Assembly: GCA_964476585.1 (NCBI GenBank)
Contig: CAYZBF010000002.1
Location: forward strand, 87,026-151,025
Direction: 5' to 3'
DNA length: 64,000 nt
From: CAYZBF01 sp964476585
GTDB lineage: Bacteria; Hydrothermota; UBA3072
The translations under genes and the position numbers were made by a program. Below are positions 33,353 to 42,100 of this stretch, piece after piece. Each line of letters begins with the position of its first letter. The first letter of the stretch is position 1. The notes beneath the pieces are model-generated. The model was not told where the DNA came from, did not search any database, and worked only from the letters and a program-made list of their open reading frames with translations.

Positions 33353-34129
33353 ATGGTTAGCAACGATCATATAAAATTTTTAGGAACCGCTGGTGCACGA
33401 TATGTTGTTGCAAAGCAACTTAGATACTCAGCAGGAACTTTTATCAGAATGAGCCACAAAAACATCATCCTAGATCCTGGGCCAGGAACTCTTCTAAGAT
33501 GTGCAAAATCAAGACCACCTATAGAGGTAACTGACCTTGATGCGATTATATTTACTCACGCACACATTGACCATACAAACGATGCAAACATCCTTATAGA
33601 TGCTATGACAGAAGGAGGCATAAAAAAGAGAGGAATCCTCTTTGCTCCTATTAGCTGCCTTGAGGGCGAAAACCGAGTTATCTTGAATTATTTGAAGGAT
33701 CTTTTAGAGAACATAATAATTTTAGAGGAGAATAAAAAATATAACATAGGGGAACTTTCATTTAATACATCCATAAAACATAAGCATCCCGTTGAAACCT
33801 ATGGTATAATTTTCAATTTAAATGGAAAGAAGATCTCATTCATGGTAGACACAGAATACTTTCCCGAATTAATTAAAAGCTATAAGGATTCTTACATATT
33901 AGTGTTAAACGTGGTAAGGTATAAACCTCATAAGAGCGGTAAAGTAATGCATCTTTCTATAAGTGATGCCAAAGAGATTATTCGGAAAATAAAACCTGAC
34001 AGAGTAATTCTAACACATTTTGGTATGTCAATGCTAAGAGCCAAACCATGGGAAGTTGCGGAAAGATTAACTTCCGAGTTGGGGGTAGAAGTGCGGGCTG
34101 CTTCAGATGGGATGAAAGTAGAACTTTAA
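33353..34129 (+). CDS. MBL-fold metallohydrolase
   Basis: 258 aa with the metallo-beta-lactamase fold: IILDPGPGTLLR, the zinc motif THAHIDH, a later His in KHKHPVETYG, Asp in MVDTEYF and His in ILTHFGMS. The layout is that of RNase Z/PhnP-like hydrolases, but the substrate cannot be assigned. The start codon at 33353 is preceded only by a close GGGA, so initiation may be weak. Confidence 0.82.
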   Translation: MVSNDHIKFLGTAGARYVVAKQLRYSAGTFIRMSHKNIILDPGPGTLLRCAKSRPPIEVTDLDAIIFTHAHIDHTNDANILIDAMTEGGIKKRGILFAPISCLEGENRVILNYLKDLLENIIILEENKKYNIGELSFNTSIKHKHPVETYGIIFNLNGKKISFMVDTEYFPELIKSYKDSYILVLNVVRYKPHKSGKVMHLSISDAKEIIRKIKPDRVILTHFGMSMLRAKPWEVAERLTSELGVEVRAASDGMKVEL

Positions 34130-34173
34130 GGGTAATCTATTTCAACCATCCTCTCGGCAGGAAGGAGGAAGTT

Positions 34174-35136
34174 ATGAAAACAAGAAAATTAGGTTATACT
34201 GATTTAAATCTGACAACTATTGGCCTGGGAACATGGGCAATAGGAGGTGGTGGTTGGAAATTTGGATGGGGTCCACAGTATGATAAAGACTCGATAGACA
34301 CCATTTTATATGCGCTAGAATTAGGAGTTAACTGGATCGATACAGCGCCGATTTATGGATTTGGCCATTCTGAAGAAATAATAGGTAAAGCTATGGAAGG
34401 ATTAGACAAAAGACCTTTCATTTCAACCAAATGTGGTCGGAGATGGGATAAGGATGGTAATATTTTTGGAAGACTTAAAAGAGATAGTATCCGAAGAGAA
34501 GTTGAAGAAAGTCTAAAGAGACTAAAAGTTGATGTTATTGATCTTTATCAAATTCACTGGCCAATACCTGATGAGGATATTGAAGAGGCCTGGGAAACAA
34601 TAGCAGATTTTATAGAAGAAGGTGTAATCCATTATGGAGGAGTCTCAAACTTTTCTCTAGAACAAATGGACCGAGTCCATGCGATTCACCCTGTAGCATC
34701 TCTACAACCACCCTATAGTCTGCTCAAGCGTGAGGTGGAAGACAAACTTCTTCCTTATTGTAAAGAGAACAATATCGGAGTCATTGTATATAGCCCAATG
34801 CAAAAGGGTTTGCTAACGGGAAGGTTTAGCAAAGAGAGAATCCAAAACCTGCCTAAGGATGACCACCGCAGCAGAGATCCGGACTTTCTCGAACCGAAAA
34901 TAACTTTCAATCTTAAACTGATTGAGGCCTTAGGTCCCATTGCAAAAAAGAATAATAAAACCTTAGCACAGTTAGCCATAGCATGGACCTTAAGAAAAGA
35001 AGAGGTGACTGCTGCCATTGTTGGCGTAAGAGTGGCGTTTCAAATTGAAGAAACTGCAGAGGCTTCCAACTGGAAGCTTTCAGAAGAAGATATTACAAAA
35101 GTAGATGAGATTCTAAAGGAAAAAGAAGTCAAATAG
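34174..35136 (+). CDS. Aldo/keto reductase
   Basis: 320 aa from ATG 34174 behind GGAGGAAG; an upstream in-frame ATG at 34048 lies within the MBL gene and would add an unrelated tail. The (beta/alpha)8 family is shown by TRKLGYTDLNLTTIGLG, WIDTAPIYGFGHSEE (Asp and Tyr of the tetrad), ISTKCG (Lys) and DLYQIHWP (His). It is an NADPH-dependent reductase of the YajO/tas-like branch; substrate unknown. Confidence 0.9.
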   Translation: MKTRKLGYTDLNLTTIGLGTWAIGGGGWKFGWGPQYDKDSIDTILYALELGVNWIDTAPIYGFGHSEEIIGKAMEGLDKRPFISTKCGRRWDKDGNIFGRLKRDSIRREVEESLKRLKVDVIDLYQIHWPIPDEDIEEAWETIADFIEEGVIHYGGVSNFSLEQMDRVHAIHPVASLQPPYSLLKREVEDKLLPYCKENNIGVIVYSPMQKGLLTGRFSKERIQNLPKDDHRSRDPDFLEPKITFNLKLIEALGPIAKKNNKTLAQLAIAWTLRKEEVTAAIVGVRVAFQIEETAEASNWKLSEEDITKVDEILKEKEVK

Positions 35137-35297
35137 TACTGGTGGTAATAAAGTAATCTTTGATCTTTTTCCTTCTCCCCAAAAGTCCCAATTCTATATA
35201 AAGAATAATCATCACTATACTACCTAAATGTAACATTTCCATACAGAGATATGGGTAGGTATGTATGAGAAAGAATAACAAAAATGATAATAAATCC

Positions 35298-35326
35298 TTG
35301 ACAAATTAAGAATTTTTCATTATAAG
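35298..35326 (+). promoter_or_regulatory. Promoter of the GntP/C69 operon
   Basis: TTGACA (35298-35303), 17 nt, then TATAAG (35321-35326). It leaves an untranslated leader of about 225 nt, long enough for post-initiation control. Confidence 0.6.
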
Positions 35327-35408
35327 CTGATTAAATGAGTCAAGTGTGCTTTTCTAAAAAAGTGGGAAAGTTCATGCACTTGGTGGTACAGTTAGAAAGT
35401 TAAAAATA

Positions 35409-35549
35409 ATGTCAAAGGAAAGGACTAAACAATTAAGGGTGGCTAAAATCCATAAAAAGTTCATAAAACTTTGTCATGTACATTTCAGTAATGAAAATTC
35501 AAACTCTTACAGAGTGATACGAAGGTCAACATGGGCAAAGTCCTTTTAA
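35409..35549 (+). CDS. Small basic ORF (46 aa) in the permease leader
   Basis: ATG 35409 opens 46 codons rich in Lys, Arg and His (SKERTKQLRVAKIHKKF at the start). It ends 10 nt before the permease ATG, overlapping none of its ribosome site. The frame has no good Shine-Dalgarno sequence. It could be a leader peptide, a small protein or chance; only position and intact frame support it. Confidence 0.22.
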   Translation: MSKERTKQLRVAKIHKKFIKLCHVHFSNENSNSYRVIRRSTWAKSF

Positions 35550-35559
35550 AGGGGGTAAT

Positions 35560-36903
35560 ATGGTACAAGGACCAATGTTGATAGTTATATTAGTATGCAG
35601 TGTGTTATTCATAGTGGTGATGACTGCAAAGGTTAGATTGAATGCTTTCATCGTGCTGCTTTTAGCAGCTTTTGGGGTCGGACTATTTACCGGTCTGCCA
35701 TTAGATAAAATTACTGGGGCGATAAGAAACGGCTTTGGAGGAACCCTGGGCTATATTGGAATTGTAATTATTGCAGGGACTATTATTGGCACAATCTTAG
35801 AAAAGACAGGAGCAGCTCTCAGTATGGCTAACTGCATTTTAAGAATTGTGGGTAAGAAGCGAGCCGATTTAGCCGTGAGTATAGCAGGATATATCGTATC
35901 TATTCCTGTATTTTGTGATTCAGGTTTTGTCATACTAACGCCCTTAAATAAAGCACTTGCAGAAAGAACTAAGCGTTCCATGGCGGTTATGGGAACTGCG
36001 CTGGCAACAGGCCTTTATGCAACTCATGTGTTTGTGCCACCTACTCCCGGACCCATTGCTGCCGCAGGGCTCCTGGGAGCCGATTTAGGTAGGGTTATCC
36101 TATTGGGACTCATTGTTTCTGTCCCGGCTATGCTCATTGGTTGGGTTTGGGCCAGAAAAATTGGAGGAAAATTTGACATTGAAGCCAAGCCTGAATTCAC
36201 ATATGATGAATTAATAGCAAAATATGGCGGATTTCCAAATGCAGCTCACTCCTTTGCACCTCTGGTTATTCCAATATTACTGATAGCATTAAAATCAGTG
36301 GCAGCCTTTCCTACCCATCCTTTCGGGACAGGAACTACATCATCAATCATTCAATTTATTGGTGACCCAGTAACAGCTCTTTTAATCGGTGTCTTTATAG
36401 CACTGTCGTTGGTTAAGAAATGGAATGAAGAAGTATTAAGGGGCTGGATAGGACATGGGATAGTCAATGCTGCTGTAATACTTGCTATCACCGGTGCTGG
36501 TGGGTCTTTCGGACAGATCATTAAAACCACTCCAATTGGTGATTATCTGGGTAACATATTAGCACCTCTTGGACTTGGAATCTTCTTACCATTCATCATA
36601 GCCGCCGCATTAAAGACTGCCCAGGGTTCATCAACCGTGGCTATGATTACAACACCTGCAATCATTGGTTCATTACTGCCCATGTTAGGGTTAGCTGGTC
36701 CCTGGGGTAGAGTGCTTACAGTCCTTGCAATTGGTGCAGGAGCAATGACTGTTTCCCACGCAAATGATAGTTACTTCTGGGTTGTATCTCGCTTTTCGGG
36801 CATGGATGTTCCAACTGCTTATAAGGTTTATACTACAGCTACCTTGGTCCTCGGATTAGTCTCTATGGCAGTAATCGCTATAATGGCAGTGATCATTCTA
36901 TAG
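35560..36903 (+). CDS. GntP-family permease
   Basis: 447 aa, about 12 membrane segments, ATG behind AAAGGGGG. The GntP signature region ATGLYATHVFVPPTPGPIAAAG and the SHANDSYFWVVSRFSG segment near the C-terminus are present. The family transports gluconate, other sugar acids or hydroxy acids with protons. No kinase or dehydratase for gluconate is nearby; the next gene is a secreted peptidase, so the substrate is open. Confidence 0.88.
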   Translation: MVQGPMLIVILVCSVLFIVVMTAKVRLNAFIVLLLAAFGVGLFTGLPLDKITGAIRNGFGGTLGYIGIVIIAGTIIGTILEKTGAALSMANCILRIVGKKRADLAVSIAGYIVSIPVFCDSGFVILTPLNKALAERTKRSMAVMGTALATGLYATHVFVPPTPGPIAAAGLLGADLGRVILLGLIVSVPAMLIGWVWARKIGGKFDIEAKPEFTYDELIAKYGGFPNAAHSFAPLVIPILLIALKSVAAFPTHPFGTGTTSSIIQFIGDPVTALLIGVFIALSLVKKWNEEVLRGWIGHGIVNAAVILAITGAGGSFGQIIKTTPIGDYLGNILAPLGLGIFLPFIIAAALKTAQGSSTVAMITTPAIIGSLLPMLGLAGPWGRVLTVLAIGAGAMTVSHANDSYFWVVSRFSGMDVPTAYKVYTTATLVLGLVSMAVIAIMAVIIL

Positions 36904-36961
36904 AAAATGCATGATGGCACGAGTGGTAAGTAAAAATTTGGGATAAAAAGGGAGGTTTATC

Positions 36962-36976
36962 ATGGACTTTCGCTAA
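36962..36976 (+). other. Minimal ORF (MDFR-stop) with strong ribosome site
   Basis: AAAAAGGGAGGT followed by ATG GAC TTT CGC TAA, in the gap before the C69 gene. The same AAAGGGAGGT then ATGGA pattern recurs at the real start (37032). The stop lies in a CGCTAAAGCG mini-hairpin. It may be a ribosome-landing or regulatory uORF, or a small duplication. Confidence 0.3.
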
Positions 36977-37031
36977 AGCGGCCAACAATAAAGGTATCAG
37001 GGAATATTTTAACCTTAAAAAGGGAGGTAAA

Positions 37032-38552
37032 ATGGAAGGAAGTATCAAAAAATTAAGTGTCATAGCTTTAGTACTCATCCTTGGACTTAGCATATCAGGT
37101 CAGGCTTCCACGTATGAGCAACCTCCAGTCAGCTGTGACACATGGGTAGCTATGTCAGATGCTACTGCTCCAGGTGCAACAATCCTTGGTAAGAATAGTG
37201 ACCGTCCGATCTACGACTGTCAACCCTTAATGTTTCATCCAGGAAAGAAATATCCAAATGGTACCACGTTGAACCTTGAGTATATAGACATTCCACAAGT
37301 GAAAGAGACATATACAACATTGGGCTCAAGTCCTTACTGGTGTTGGGGTTACGAAGAAGGTGTTAACGAATACGGCGTTGCTATTGGAAATGAAGCAATA
37401 TTCACAAAAACATTCAAGGAAGCCGCCGAGGCATACAAAAAAGGCAAGGGACCCGAATTAGGGCTTCTTGGAATGGATCTTCTGAGACTCGGTCTCGAGA
37501 GAGGAAAAACAGCACAGGAAGCACTGGCTGTTATAACCAGTCTTCTTGAGAAGTACGGACAGTTTGGCTCAGGTGTCCCAACCGCTGACCATCCTGGGGG
37601 AGGATATGACAACTCATACATCATTGTTGACAGTAAAGAAGCATGGATTCTTGAGACTTGTGGGAAGCGTTGGGTAGCTAAGAAGGTCACAAAAGGGACA
37701 ACTTCTATTTCCAACCAACCAAGCATCAGAACCGAATGGGATAAAGCTTGCTCAGATCTTGTCGAGTATGCAATTAATAAAGGTTGGTGGCCAAGAGATA
37801 AAAAAGCATCCTTTGACTTCGCCTGGGCATATATCGATCCAGAGACTCCTCGTCATCTCTCCCACTGTAGAATGATGATAACACGCAAGCTCCTTAAAGA
37901 AAAAGTTGGTGTTTTCTCTAAGGTAGACGTCCGTTGGATGATGAGGATAGCAAGGGATCATTATGAAGGGACTTTCCTGGGAGGTCCATACTTTAATCCG
38001 GCTTCTCCAGACTTTCTGACAATTGACATGTATGCATCCCCAGCTGGATTTACCTGGGGTAACACTGCCAGTTCCTGTGTGGCGGTCCTACCCACCTCCG
38101 ACAATGAATTACCTGTGTTCTGGTGGGCTCCTACTCCTCCTGGTAACAGCTGTTATGTCCCATTCTTTGTCCATGGTAGCAAGTTACCTGATATAGTCTC
38201 TACTGCTGGTACCTTTGGGAAGAGGGTTGTTGCACCGAATATAGCAACACAAGACAGCTTCTCTGAAAATTCATACTGGTGGTTATTCAGAAACCTTCTT
38301 GATAAAACCAGAGGTGCACCTGTTGGAAGTAAGCCAGGTTATTGGGAAACACGCCATCCTACAGTTCGTGCAAAGTTTGACGCTCTCGAAAAGAAATTTG
38401 AAGCCGGACTTCCGAAGGTCATAAAGGAAGCTGTGAGTCTCAGGAAAGCTGGCAAAGAGGATGAAGCAGCAAAAGTCCTCGATGATTATACCGCTAAATG
38501 TGTAAAAGAAGTGGTAGAAACGATTAACGAGCTAAGAAAGAAATTTGATTGA
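37032..38552 (+). CDS. Peptidase C69 (dipeptidase, Ntn-hydrolase), exported
   Basis: 506 aa, ATG behind AAAGGGAGGT. Signal peptide about 1-26 (LSVIALVLILGLSISGQA). The mature N-terminal region contains SCDTWVAMSD, whose Cys is the expected autocatalytic nucleophile, then GKNSDRP, YGVAIGNEA and DNSYIIVDSKEAWILE, typical of C69/U34 dipeptidases. It would hydrolyse peptides outside the inner membrane. It is cotranscribed with the GntP permease and followed by a strong terminator. Confidence 0.9.
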   Translation: MEGSIKKLSVIALVLILGLSISGQASTYEQPPVSCDTWVAMSDATAPGATILGKNSDRPIYDCQPLMFHPGKKYPNGTTLNLEYIDIPQVKETYTTLGSSPYWCWGYEEGVNEYGVAIGNEAIFTKTFKEAAEAYKKGKGPELGLLGMDLLRLGLERGKTAQEALAVITSLLEKYGQFGSGVPTADHPGGGYDNSYIIVDSKEAWILETCGKRWVAKKVTKGTTSISNQPSIRTEWDKACSDLVEYAINKGWWPRDKKASFDFAWAYIDPETPRHLSHCRMMITRKLLKEKVGVFSKVDVRWMMRIARDHYEGTFLGGPYFNPASPDFLTIDMYASPAGFTWGNTASSCVAVLPTSDNELPVFWWAPTPPGNSCYVPFFVHGSKLPDIVSTAGTFGKRVVAPNIATQDSFSENSYWWLFRNLLDKTRGAPVGSKPGYWETRHPTVRAKFDALEKKFEAGLPKVIKEAVSLRKAGKEDEAAKVLDDYTAKCVKEVVETINELRKKFD

Positions 38553-38573
38553 GGCGGAAACTAAGTGATCTTG

Positions 38574-38605
38574 AAGAAGGGGGGAATTATCCCCCCTTCT
38601 TTTTT
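38574..38605 (+). terminator. Rho-independent terminator after the C69 gene
   Basis: AGAAGGGGGG, loop AATTAT, CCCCCCTTCT, then a T run: a 10-11 bp GC-rich stem directly followed by Ts. It is the clearest intrinsic terminator in the window. Confidence 0.92.
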
Positions 38606-38680
38606 ATATCAGAAAACTACATTTTACACAAAATTTTAACCTCTTAGATGTATACAATTAGTCATTTCTGACTTTAGTTC

Positions 38681-38708
38681 TTGACAGATTAAGATTTTTT
38701 TTTATAAT
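38681..38708 (+). promoter_or_regulatory. tRNA-Phe promoter
   Basis: TTGACA (38681-38686), 16 nt, then TATAAT (38703-38708): perfect boxes. The tRNA begins 10 nt downstream. Confidence 0.8.
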
Positions 38709-38717
38709 TATATTAAT

Positions 38718-38790
38718 GGTGAGATAGCTCAGTAGGTAGAGCACGGGACTGAAAATCCCGGTGTCGGCGGTTCGATTCCGTCTCTCACCA
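38718..38790 (+). tRNA. tRNA-Phe (GAA)
   Basis: 73-nt cloverleaf: acceptor GGTGAGA/TCTCACC, D-stem GCTC/GAGC, anticodon stem CGGGA/TCCCG with loop CTGAAAA (anticodon GAA) and T-arm GGCGG-TTCGATT-CCGTC with one G-T pair. The CCA end is not encoded beyond the discriminator A, so it must be added. It is followed 20 nt on by a lipoprotein gene, perhaps on the same transcript. Confidence 0.97.
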
Positions 38791-38809
38791 TTTCTTTTTG
38801 GAGGTCATA

Positions 38810-39115
38810 ATGAAATGGTTCATCTTTTTCGTTTGTCTTTTATTTCTTTCCGGGTGTAAAGAAGGCAAAGAAGCCGTCAAGGAAACAGATAAAATTGTGA
38901 AAGACTATTCAAAAGGGTTGATAGAAGCACCAAAAAAGACAAAAATTTTAACAGAGATTGCAACCATCAGGCAGGCATTAGAGATATACAGAATTGAAAA
39001 TGGTGAATATCCAGAGAGTCTAAGTGTTCTCCCTATTAAGATCAAAGAGATTGATAAATATCAATATGACAGTGAATCTGGTAAAGTAAAAAGCAAACAT
39101 TATCCAAATCTATAA
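38810..39115 (+). CDS. Small lipoprotein with pseudopilin-like C-terminus
   Basis: 101 aa from ATG 38810 behind GGAGG; a TTG 12 nt upstream lies at that ribosome site and is less likely. The signal peptide ends in a clean lipobox LSGC, so lipidation at Cys is expected. Residues about 45-100 (TEIATIRQALEIYRIENGEYPESLSVL) resemble the soluble part of GspG-type pseudopilins, although the methylation-type leader is missing. Function unknown. Confidence 0.75.
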   Translation: MKWFIFFVCLLFLSGCKEGKEAVKETDKIVKDYSKGLIEAPKKTKILTEIATIRQALEIYRIENGEYPESLSVLPIKIKEIDKYQYDSESGKVKSKHYPNL

Positions 39116-39123
39116 GGGAAAAA

Positions 39124-39190
39124 TTACACAGAGACACCCCGATACGGTCGGTTCCTCCCTACGGGGCAAGCAGAGGACACAGAGACAGAG
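39124..39190 (+). repeat. Dispersed intergenic repeat, copy 2
   Basis: The partner of 2601-2663 in opposite orientation. Core 39140-39166 is identical over 27 nt (begins CGATACGGTCGG, ends CTACGGGG). The flanks ACACAGAGACAC and GCAGAGGACACAGAGA are imperfect copies of the same CACAGAGA unit. Further family fragments follow to about 39270. Confidence 0.75.
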
Positions 39191-39364
39191 AATACAGAGA
39201 AATATAAATGTTTAAAATTAAAAAATTCTATAAGAAGAACTTTGTGAACTCTGTGTCTTTGCGAGAGATCAAAATGATAGTAGGGTTTTTACATTTTTCA
39301 TTTTACATTTTTAAATTTGCATTTTACAATGAAGCTTAGATACTTTCTTTGTGACCTTTGCTTG

Positions 39365-39412
39365 CCCCGTGTAATAGAAACTATTTGGGGAATACTTATT
39401 ATTACACAGGGG
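39365..39412. repeat. Hairpin element upstream of butyrate kinase
   Basis: CCCCGTGTAATA (39365-39376) and TATTACACAGGGG (39400-39412) are inverted with a single-base bulge around a 23-nt loop. GTGTCTTTGTGGTGAA, shared with 24253-24268, follows. The element ends about 35 nt before the kinase start codon. Confidence 0.6.
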
Positions 39413-39447
39413 GTGTCTTTGTGGTGAAAATATATTAAGGAGGGGAA

Positions 39448-40515
39448 ATGGTAAAAAGAGTTCTTGTTATAAATCCAGGTGCAACTTCTACAAAAATTGC
39501 TTTATTTGAATCAAATAAGGAAATAAAAAATAAAAAGATAGAATATTCGGCCGATGAACTAAAAGGATTTTCTAAATCCACTGACCAGATTGAGTTCCGA
39601 TGGAAGGATATTAAAAAGACAATTCTGGAATGGGAGATAGATAAAGTTGATGGAGTCGTAGGAAGGGGAGGATTATTCCATCCACTTGAAAGCGGTATAT
39701 ACAGAGTTAATGATAAAATGGTTAGGGACATAACAGATGGCAATATGGTAGCAGAGCATATCTCAAATATTGGAGCGATACTTGCGCGGAAAGCCGCAGA
39801 AGAGCTCTCCAGTGATGCATTTATAGTTGATCCGGTATCAGTGGATGAATTTGATGATGTTGCACGAATCTCTGGAATGCCTGAGATAGAAAGAAAAGCC
39901 CTTCAACATACTCTAAATATTAAACAGGTGGTGAGGAAGGCCTGCAAGGAATTGGAGATAGAAGAAAGCGAGGCAAACTTTGTAGTGGCACACTTAGGCA
40001 GCGGAATCTCTATATGTCCCATAAAGAACGGACGTATTATTGATGCAAATAATGCTATCGAAGAAGGGCCATTTTCACCAGAAAGAAGCGGTGGACTCCC
40101 TGCAACTTCGTTCTTCAAATTATGCTTTTCAGGAAAATATGAGAAAGATTGGATAAAAAAAAGATTGAAAGGTAATGGTGGCTTAGTTGCATATCTTGGG
40201 ACCAATGATCTCAGAAAAGTAGAAGAAATGATCCATAACAATGATAAGAAAGCAGACCTTATATATAGAGCTATGGTGTATCAGACTGCAAAGGAGATAG
40301 GTGCAATGTCTGCTGCCCTGGGCATGAAACCGAAAAGTATTATACTTACAGGGGGATTAGCCTATCAGAAACGTTTTGTAGAAGAGCTTTGCGAACGAAT
40401 CGCATTCTTTACAGAAAAAATTCTCATTTATCCTGGAGAAGATGAACTCACCTCCATGGCTGATGCAGCATTCAGAGTTTTTAGTGGGAAAGAAAAAGTA
40501 AAGGAATACGAATAA
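39448..40515 (+). CDS. Butyrate kinase family (acetokinase superfamily)
   Basis: 355 aa, ATG behind AAGGAGGGG. It is an ASKHA-fold kinase: INPGATSTKIAL, VVGRGGLFHPL, HLGSGISICPIKNG, IILTGGLAY and GEDELTSMADAA match butyrate/branched-chain fatty-acid kinases. It would make ATP from butyryl- or isobutyryl-phosphate. The usual partner phosphate butyryltransferase (ptb) is not adjacent. Confidence 0.92.
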   Translation: MVKRVLVINPGATSTKIALFESNKEIKNKKIEYSADELKGFSKSTDQIEFRWKDIKKTILEWEIDKVDGVVGRGGLFHPLESGIYRVNDKMVRDITDGNMVAEHISNIGAILARKAAEELSSDAFIVDPVSVDEFDDVARISGMPEIERKALQHTLNIKQVVRKACKELEIEESEANFVVAHLGSGISICPIKNGRIIDANNAIEEGPFSPERSGGLPATSFFKLCFSGKYEKDWIKKRLKGNGGLVAYLGTNDLRKVEEMIHNNDKKADLIYRAMVYQTAKEIGAMSAALGMKPKSIILTGGLAYQKRFVEELCERIAFFTEKILIYPGEDELTSMADAAFRVFSGKEKVKEYE

Positions 40516-40546
40516 ATTAAGAGTTCAAGTTAAATTATTAAATTAT

Positions 40547-40722
40547 CAACCGCAGATAGACGTAGATTAGTCGCTTCGCTCAAATGAAGACTTTGGACTT
40601 CGGACATCGGACTTTTTTATACAAACTCAATAAACCCAGAACTCCGAACCCAGAACTCAGTACTCCGAACTCAGATCCCAGCACTTACTCCTTAATCCCT
40701 GCTATTCTTTATGTTTTCTCTT
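40547..40722. repeat. Tract of CCGAACTC-type quasi-repeats
   Basis: It begins with CCGCAGATAGACGTAGATTAG and GTCGCTTCGCTC, units seen in other gaps. It continues as TTTGGACTTCGGACATCGGAC and then CAGAACTCCGAACCCAGAAC in several variants, ending CTCCTTAATCCCTGCTATTC. The last piece recurs at about 42025-42050. No coding potential. Confidence 0.65.
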
Positions 40723-41868
40723 CTAATCCTTCTTCACGAAGTGCTCTGCCATTTCCAATCTCTCTCCCACTGGTGGATGGTTGTAATATAAGAGCTTTAT
40801 CCAAAGGCTTGGATATGCATTAGATAGATTGCGATTGGCAAGCCCTGCCATCGCTCCCTGGAAAGCTTTAGGGTCATGCAATAGTCTTAGGGCTTCTATA
40901 TCCGCTTCTCTTTCGTATCGCCTTCCAATCCAGTTTTGTATTATATTTAAAACGACTAAGTCAATTAATCCAAGGTAGAATAACAACATAGGGAGCAACG
41001 TCAGGTTTTCTCTGAATCCTGTAAGGAATCCAGGGAATAAAACGGATATTATTTTATGTAGTAGAAAAAAGGCAACTATCTGAAGTAGGGTTCCTGTAGT
41101 AATATACTTCACCATATGCCTCTTCCTGTAGTGTCCTATCTCGTGAGCAAGAACCGCTTTTATCTCATCCCTTTCCATCTGCTTGATTATGTTGTCAGTA
41201 AGTATTACCCTTTTTGTAGTACCCATACCAGCGAGCATTGCATTCTCTTTTGTGGTCTTTCTGCTCGTATCCTCTTTATAGAATCCTTCAATATTAATAC
41301 CTGCTTTCTCTAAAACATCTGATAGACTACTTTTTAGTTCTTCATTTTCGATTCTGTCGTAATGATGGAAGATTGGCATGATAAGCACAGGATATATAGT
41401 TGAAAGTATTACTGAAAAAAGGGCAATAAAACCACCTGCAATCAACCACCACAAGTTTGGAAACCTTTGAAAGAGTATTAATAAAACACCAAATACTATA
41501 ATCCCAAAGATTAAGGATATCAGGAATCCTTTTATATGATCGTGGAACCACTGCCTTCTGGACTGTTTAGAAAAACCATATTTATGTTCATGGGAAAATC
41601 CGGAGAGATAAGAAATAGGTAGATTGACGATATCCTGCAAGAGAGAATAGATAATCATAAAGATAATGAATACCCATATAAAAGAAGATAATATATTCCA
41701 GTTTGCGATAATAGATGATAAGCCGCTGAAATAAAAGCATAACTGAACTATTGCAGTCAACAGTAGCCCCCAGAAACCAAGAATTCTTTTTTCCCGCTCA
41801 TAGATTTTTGCTTTCCCCTGCCTATCTTTATCTAATAGTGGATGTATTTTTTCTATTACCTTCTCCAT
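40723..41868 (-). CDS. M48 family membrane metalloprotease (Ste24/CAAX protease-like)
   Basis: 381 aa. Several membrane helices in the N-terminal half (about 30-50, 60-85, 115-135, 140-165) precede the zinc motif HEIGH (242-246); the third ligand Glu is in RRYEREADIEAL. The architecture follows the Ste24-type group rather than the shorter HtpX. It probably degrades or processes membrane proteins. Flanked by repeat tracts on both sides. Confidence 0.9.
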   Translation of the reverse strand: MEKVIEKIHPLLDKDRQGKAKIYEREKRILGFWGLLLTAIVQLCFYFSGLSSIIANWNILSSFIWVFIIFMIIYSLLQDIVNLPISYLSGFSHEHKYGFSKQSRRQWFHDHIKGFLISLIFGIIVFGVLLILFQRFPNLWWLIAGGFIALFSVILSTIYPVLIMPIFHHYDRIENEELKSSLSDVLEKAGINIEGFYKEDTSRKTTKENAMLAGMGTTKRVILTDNIIKQMERDEIKAVLAHEIGHYRKRHMVKYITTGTLLQIVAFFLLHKIISVLFPGFLTGFRENLTLLPMLLFYLGLIDLVVLNIIQNWIGRRYEREADIEALRLLHDPKAFQGAMAGLANRNLSNAYPSLWIKLLYYNHPPVGERLEMAEHFVKKD

Positions 41869-41939
41869 ACAGTATAAAATAACAATATTTGTAAAATTTC
41901 AAGGCCTCAAGCGTTTTAATATATTTTCTTATATTCTTA

Positions 41940-42100
41940 ATTCTAAATGATCAGCTAAAAATTAACTCGGTACTCCGAACTCAGAACCCAAAACTAATCC
42001 TAAACTCCAAATCCGGACTCCTAATCACTTACCCCTTAATCCTTGCTATTACTTATTTCTTCTCTCATAATCCTAACTTCCGTCTCCGGTCCTATATCCG
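41940..42100. repeat. Second tract of CCGAACTC-type quasi-repeats
   Basis: CGGTACTCCGAACTCAGAAC, AATCCTAAACTCC and CTTACCCCTTAATCCTTGC parallel the tract at 40620-40720 in order and wording. It ends next to the osmC promoter. Confidence 0.65.

Larger units (their letters stand above)
35137..35559. other. Long leader region upstream of the GntP permease
   Basis: It holds a promoter (35298-35326), a 22-codon frame from ATG 35335 and a 46-codon basic frame (35409-35549) ending 10 nt before the permease start. The first 150 nt (35137-35290) are AT-rich with nothing recognised. Confidence 0.45.

Noticed and set aside
34048..34173. N-terminal extension of the aldo/keto reductase
   Set aside because: The extra 42 codons are the MBL gene read in another frame; a proper GGAGGAAG site marks the ATG at 34174.
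40547..42100. Insertion sequence around the M48 gene
   Set aside because: No transposase frame and no terminal inverted repeats; the flanking tracts are direct, short-unit repeats.
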